This document shows positions 6,292 to 8,991 of a DNA stretch of 8,991 bases, piece after piece (the first letter of the stretch is position 1; each line of letters opens with the position of its first letter). Under the pieces are notes generated by a model, which made no database searches, was not told the origin of the DNA, and saw only the letters and a program-made list of their open reading frames with translations. Both the position numbers and the translations under genes were made by a program. Location of the stretch: contig RFJM01000540.1 of the NCBI GenBank assembly GCA_003694905.1, positions 1 through 8,991 on the forward strand, given 5' to 3'. Origin of the DNA: Caldilineae bacterium. GTDB taxonomy: Bacteria > Chloroflexota > Anaerolineae > J102.

Positions 6292-7243
6292 ATTTCTTGC
6301 CGGAAGGTGGAGCGCGAAAGCCGAAGAGGCTACGCCAGAAGCTAGGTGCGTCTTCAGGCCTGTCTCGCTCTTCCCAATCTCCGCGAGCGCGTTTCTTCAG
6401 CCACTGCGCGCGCGCGTCGATGGCTTTCTCGAAGCCCTGGTTCAAGGCATCGCCGTTTTCACTTTGTAGGGCCTCCTTCCAGGCGCCGAGTTCGCCGATA
6501 AGTGTATCGAGCCAGTGTATGATGTTGACGCTGTTGGCCTGCACGGCCGCGGTCAGGTCCGCGGGCTCAAAATCGGGCAGATAGGTGAGGGACTCGTACT
6601 GGCCGCCGGCCAGTCTGCGGATCTCGCGCCAGGCCGGGCTCTGGGCCGTGGCCCGCATCAGCGCCGCGGCCAAGATCGTAGGTAATCCGTCGACCGCAGC
6701 GACCAGGCCATCATGTTCGTCGGCGTCGAGAAAGAGAGGTTGTGCACCCACAGCCGCCACCAGGTCGGCCGAAACGCGGATGGCATCGGGGGCCGTTGTC
6801 GGGGCCGCGCACAGGGCCCATGATGCCCCTTCGAACAGATCGGCCGAGGCATCGTCGGCACTGAGCCCTGCGCCTCTGGCCAGGATAGGATTGCCCCCGA
6901 CGAAATGGACATTGTCCGGGAGGACCTCGGCGGCCTTCATCACCGGGCGTTTGATAGCGGCCGTATCCATGATCAGGCAACCCGGCTTGAGATCGTCGCA
7001 AATGGCCTCCAGGGTAGGAGCAATGCCGGCTGTGGGGATGGCCAGCAGGATCAGGTCGGCGTGTTCGCAGGCCGCGATGAGGTTCCAGTGACTCTTGTCG
7101 ATGGCGCCCATGCGCCGGGCGCGCTGCACGGCTTTGCTGTCTTTGTCGTGGCCGACGATGATGTAGTCGTGCTCTTCGCGTTTCAGGGCCAGGCCCAAGG
7201 AAGTACCGATGAGCCCAAGGCCGATGATGGTGATCTGCGACAT
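6290..7243 (-). CDS. TyrA-like (prephenate dehydrogenase fold) NAD(P)-dependent dehydrogenase
   Basis: 317 residues with the fold of prephenate/arogenate dehydrogenases. The Rossmann motif GLGLIG (8-13) opens the protein and D33 in VGHDKD would contact the dinucleotide. ILLAIPTAGIAPTLEAI, IMDTAAIK (91-98), HFVGGNPI (113-120), DEHDGLVAAVDGLP (175-188) and AGGQYESLTYL (212-222) follow the family block order. The catalytic residues do not fit: the canonical Ser of the GSVK/ASVK block is A96, the His of GGHP is N118, SHLPH is replaced by DGLPT (185-189), and the Arg of FRDxTR is Y221. H177-D178 is kept. Prephenate oxidation is therefore doubtful, and I give no gene symbol. The tail (about 280-317) is charged. 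It is last in a minus-strand operon, 33 bases after the HD gene, with no strong ribosome site at the ATG (7243). Confidence 0.85.
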   Translation of the reverse strand: MSQITIIGLGLIGTSLGLALKREEHDYIIVGHDKDSKAVQRARRMGAIDKSHWNLIAACEHADLILLAIPTAGIAPTLEAICDDLKPGCLIMDTAAIKRPVMKAAEVLPDNVHFVGGNPILARGAGLSADDASADLFEGASWALCAAPTTAPDAIRVSADLVAAVGAQPLFLDADEHDGLVAAVDGLPTILAAALMRATAQSPAWREIRRLAGGQYESLTYLPDFEPADLTAAVQANSVNIIHWLDTLIGELGAWKEALQSENGDALNQGFEKAIDARAQWLKKRARGDWEERDRPEDAPSFWRSLFGFRAPPSGKK

Positions 7244-7276
7244 AGTTCTGTCGGGACGAGAGAGGTCAGTCGCGCC

Positions 7277-7843
7277 TCAGCAGGAGCCGTCGGCATCTTG
7301 CAGGGCACGCATGAGAGGATAGTGGGGATGGAGGGGATCGGGGCGACGCTCGTGACCGGCAATGAGCCAGGCCGTGAGTTCGCTGCAGCCGGCTGCCAGG
7401 GCCTTCTGCGCGCCGAGCTGAGGGTGGATGTGCAGGATGTAGAAGGGATATCGCCAGGAGTGCGGCGCGGCCGGACGGGCCAGCCAGAACCAGGCCCGAG
7501 GCAAGAAGCTCTTCAGCAAGACTTTCAGGGTGCGTTGCCATACGGCTAACTTTGCCTCGGCCTTGCCACAATCGTGCAGCAAACCCGCCACCAGCAGGTC
7601 GGGTTGGCGGTAGCCTTGTGCCTGCAACCAATGCAGGACCCGGAGCGAGTGCGCCCGATCCGCCTTGCTCATGCTCTGAAACAGCACAAGTGCCTGTTCC
7701 GAGAGCAGAGCCCTGGCCGGATTCTCATCGATCTGGCGATACGGTGCCAACAGGCCGTCGACACCCCGGAAAATGCGGTGGAGCAGCACCGGCGGTCGGG
7801 GGGTGTGTCCGGCGTCCGAGACTGAAGCGGTGTTCGACATCAT
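7277..7843 (-). CDS. HD-domain protein (putative metal-dependent phosphohydrolase)
   Basis: 188 residues from ATG 7843. The HD signature is H65 in ADRAHSLRVL, H90-D91 in AGLLHDCGK, H140 in LHIHPQLGAQ and H164 in IAGHE. This order resembles HD/HD-GYP-type hydrolases, which use the metal-bound histidines and aspartate to cleave phosphoesters, often nucleotides. A basic, aromatic and hydrophobic insertion at about 101-137 (WQRTLKVLLKSFLPRAWFWLARP) lies between the second and third motifs and might contact the membrane. The start overlaps the upstream protease stop (ATGATG at 7843-7838). Both ATGs are possible, and the GGGGGG run at 7849-7844 is better spaced for the second. Frames extending upstream to 7981 are rejected because they run inside the protease gene. 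The substrate is unknown. Confidence 0.82.
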   Translation of the reverse strand: MMSNTASVSDAGHTPRPPVLLHRIFRGVDGLLAPYRQIDENPARALLSEQALVLFQSMSKADRAHSLRVLHWLQAQGYRQPDLLVAGLLHDCGKAEAKLAVWQRTLKVLLKSFLPRAWFWLARPAAPHSWRYPFYILHIHPQLGAQKALAAGCSELTAWLIAGHERRPDPLHPHYPLMRALQDADGSC

Positions 7844-8520
7844 CCCCCCAGAAAAACGCCGATAAGCCATTGTCCTGGCCCCTGGAAGAGCCAGCGAATG
7901 GGCGAGATGGCCGGCATCTGCCAGTCGAGAATCAGAAGCAGAAAGAGGAACAGGGGACCGTATTGCACTTGCTGTTGCCACAGCCGCGCCAGCCGCAGAG
8001 ACCAGTCCTGGCGAAAGGACTCGAGCAGGGCGACGAAGATGCTATAACCGTCGAGGGGGAACACCGGGATGAGATTAAACAACGCCAACACGATGTTGAT
8101 GATGATCCACTGCGAGAGGAAAGCCAGACTGAGGTTGCCGGCAAACAGCCCGGGCAGCGCCAGGCTACCCACCAGGGCGCGGACAACGATGGCCCCCAGC
8201 AGGGCCAAGATGATGTTGGAAACAGGGCCGGCCGCGGCAACAATGCCCATACCCGCGCGCGGCGTGACGTTTCGGAAAAACCGCGGTTGCACCTGTACCG
8301 GTTTCCCCCAACCGATGCCAAAACCGGCCATGGAGGAGAGCACGATCATCAGCGTGCCTGTGGGATCGAGATGGCGGATGGGATTCAGGGTGATGCGGCC
8401 CTGCATGCGGGGCGTGGGGTCACCCAGCCGGTCGGCCGTGATGGCGTGGCTGAATTCATGGATGGCGATGCTGATCACCAGCACCACCATGGTGAGGACA
8501 AAGGAAATAAGGAGGGTCAC
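7840..8520 (-). CDS. Site-2 protease family (M50) membrane metalloprotease
   Basis: Intramembrane zinc protease of 226 residues. The zinc motif HEFSH (21-25) lies in the first membrane span, and the second metal-ligand motif is FNLIPVFPLDG (148-158) with D157. Between them are the R-L-G-D-P-T-P-R-M-Q-G-R-I-T-L-N-P-x-x-H-L-D-P block (31-53) and an AAAGPVSN motif (95-102), both typical of the compact bacterial M50 family. Four to six membrane segments are apparent, ending in a hydrophobic C-terminal stretch. There is no PDZ domain, in keeping with the short form. The start is GTG at 8520 with AAGGAAG seven bases upstream; no in-frame ATG fits better. First gene of the minus-strand operon. The substrate cannot be inferred. 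Confidence 0.93.
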   Translation of the reverse strand: MTLLISFVLTMVVLVISIAIHEFSHAITADRLGDPTPRMQGRITLNPIRHLDPTGTLMIVLSSMAGFGIGWGKPVQVQPRFFRNVTPRAGMGIVAAAGPVSNIILALLGAIVVRALVGSLALPGLFAGNLSLAFLSQWIIINIVLALFNLIPVFPLDGYSIFVALLESFRQDWSLRLARLWQQQVQYGPLFLFLLLILDWQMPAISPIRWLFQGPGQWLIGVFLGG

Positions 8521-8558
8521 GTGATGGCTTCCTTGGGAAGGAGTTGGAGTCGGGATGG

Positions 8559-8567
8559 ATTATAGCA
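8559..8567 (-). promoter_or_regulatory. Extended -10 promoter of the protease-HD-TyrA-like operon
   Basis: On the minus strand TGC-TATAAT (8567-8559) is a perfect extended -10 element. The -35 region is poor (three of six at best), as is usual for extended -10 promoters. The predicted start near 8552 gives a leader of about 32 bases before the GTG at 8520. Confidence 0.65.
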
Positions 8568-8941
8568 CAGGTGCGATGATTTGCAGGTGGTGTCCGCGGG
8601 ATGTGTCCCAGGATCCCGGCACATTCACCGGGCGTTAGCATGCTGGCACGTTCCAATGTCTTGTAGGCTGGCCGCGGTGTAACCTGGCGGCCTACCAGGC
8701 CGACGCCCCGCAAGGGTTGGCCGCGGAGTGCCGTGCGCAGGTGGCGGCAGGGCGGTGGTGGCGACGACGCTGCGATACTGCCGGATCTGTGTGGCCGGCA
8801 GGGCGGACGGCGCCTTTCCCACCCGGCACAGCCAGGTCCTGTATCGTGACTCGCCACCCAGGTGGGCACGGTCCTTCCGGCCAGGGTGGCTATCGGAGAA
8901 GGGTGCACCTACCCCTGCCCGCGGCGCCGGGGTCACAACCT
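8568..8941. other. Non-coding GC-rich stretch with hairpins and a short direct repeat
   Basis: I can support no gene here; the open frames are rich in Pro, Arg and His and lack ribosome sites. Structure seen: GTAGG (8663-8667) with CCTAC (8691-8695) extending into GGCCGC/GCGGCC with a bulge; GGCCT-ACC-AGGCC at 8689-8701; TGCCGG (8779-8784) with CCGGCA (8795-8800); and the 9-mer TGGCCGCGG at 8669-8677 and again at 8718-8726. This looks like accumulated dispersed palindromic repeats or decayed sequence upstream of the minus-strand operon. Confidence 0.5.
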
Positions 8942-8976
8942 GTCATTGCGAGGAGCGAAGCGACGAAGCAATCTCC
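8942..8976. repeat. Dispersed repeat of the CATTGCGAGGAGCGAAGC type
   Basis: The 35-base sequence starts GTCATTGCGAGGAGCG, continues AAGCGACGAAGC and ends AATCTCC, with ATTGC/GCAAT ends inverted and GCGAAGC-type internal repeats. I recognise this as a short interspersed palindromic repeat found in many copies in Chloroflexota and several other phyla. Only one copy is in the window; further sequence to the right is cut off. Confidence 0.7.
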
Positions 8977-8991
8977 TATTTTGGGGGTGGA

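Noticed and set aside
7552..8565. A 337-residue plus-strand frame opposite the protease and HD genes
   Set aside because: Charged, low-complexity composition (many Gln, His, Asp, Arg), no recognisable fold, and both opposing genes carry intact active-site motifs.
8456..8936. Minus-strand frames of 150 and 103 residues in the right-hand non-coding tract
   Set aside because: Pro/Arg/His-rich without motifs; one runs into the protease gene and both cross the hairpins; no ribosome sites.

Overview
The window looks like chromosomal DNA of a high-GC, uncultured-type member of the Chloroflexota (Anaerolineae/Caldilineae-like). This is an inference from three things: the multi-membrane-span histidine kinase module with an LRYRLYDIDIIISRTLVYG-type signature, a divergent TyrA-like dehydrogenase of a kind I associate with that phylum, and abundant short palindromic repeats of the CATTGCGAGGAGCGAAGC type. 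I could run no database search, so the taxonomic call is moderate.

Layout. Bases 1-159 hold a tandem duplication of a paired palindromic (REP/BIME-like) element. It abuts a small membrane-protein reading frame (to 417) that has lost any convincing start, followed with a 4-base overlap by a BphX-like membrane protein gene (414-859) broken by a -1 frameshift near 570. A consensus -10 box at 855-860 then introduces a two-component pair: a polytopic histidine kinase (to 2984) and a NarL/LuxR-type response regulator (2981-3631), overlapping by ATGA. After a 170-base gap with a good promoter comes a DeoR-family sugar-phosphate-type repressor (3802-4578) and, 67 bases later, a 2-oxoacid dehydrogenase E2 acyltransferase (4646-6040) with one lipoyl and two tandem peripheral-subunit-binding domains. 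No E1 or E3 gene is in the window.

Between the E2 stop and the convergent TyrA-like gene lies a 220-base stretch with no credible protein gene. It carries its own promoter (TTCCCA-17-TATAAT), several possible helices and a strong plus-strand intrinsic terminator at 6261-6291. It is my best candidate for an undescribed small structured RNA.

The minus strand carries a compact operon transcribed from an extended -10 promoter at 8567-8559: an M50-type site-2 protease (8520-7840), an HD-domain protein (7843-7277, overlapping start/stop) and a TyrA-like NAD(P)-dependent dehydrogenase (7243-6290). The last has a perfect Rossmann motif, but the Ser, His, HLPH and Arg residues that handle prephenate in known TyrA enzymes are all replaced. 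Bases 8568-8991 contain no gene that I can support. They are a GC-rich patchwork of hairpins ending in a widespread dispersed repeat.
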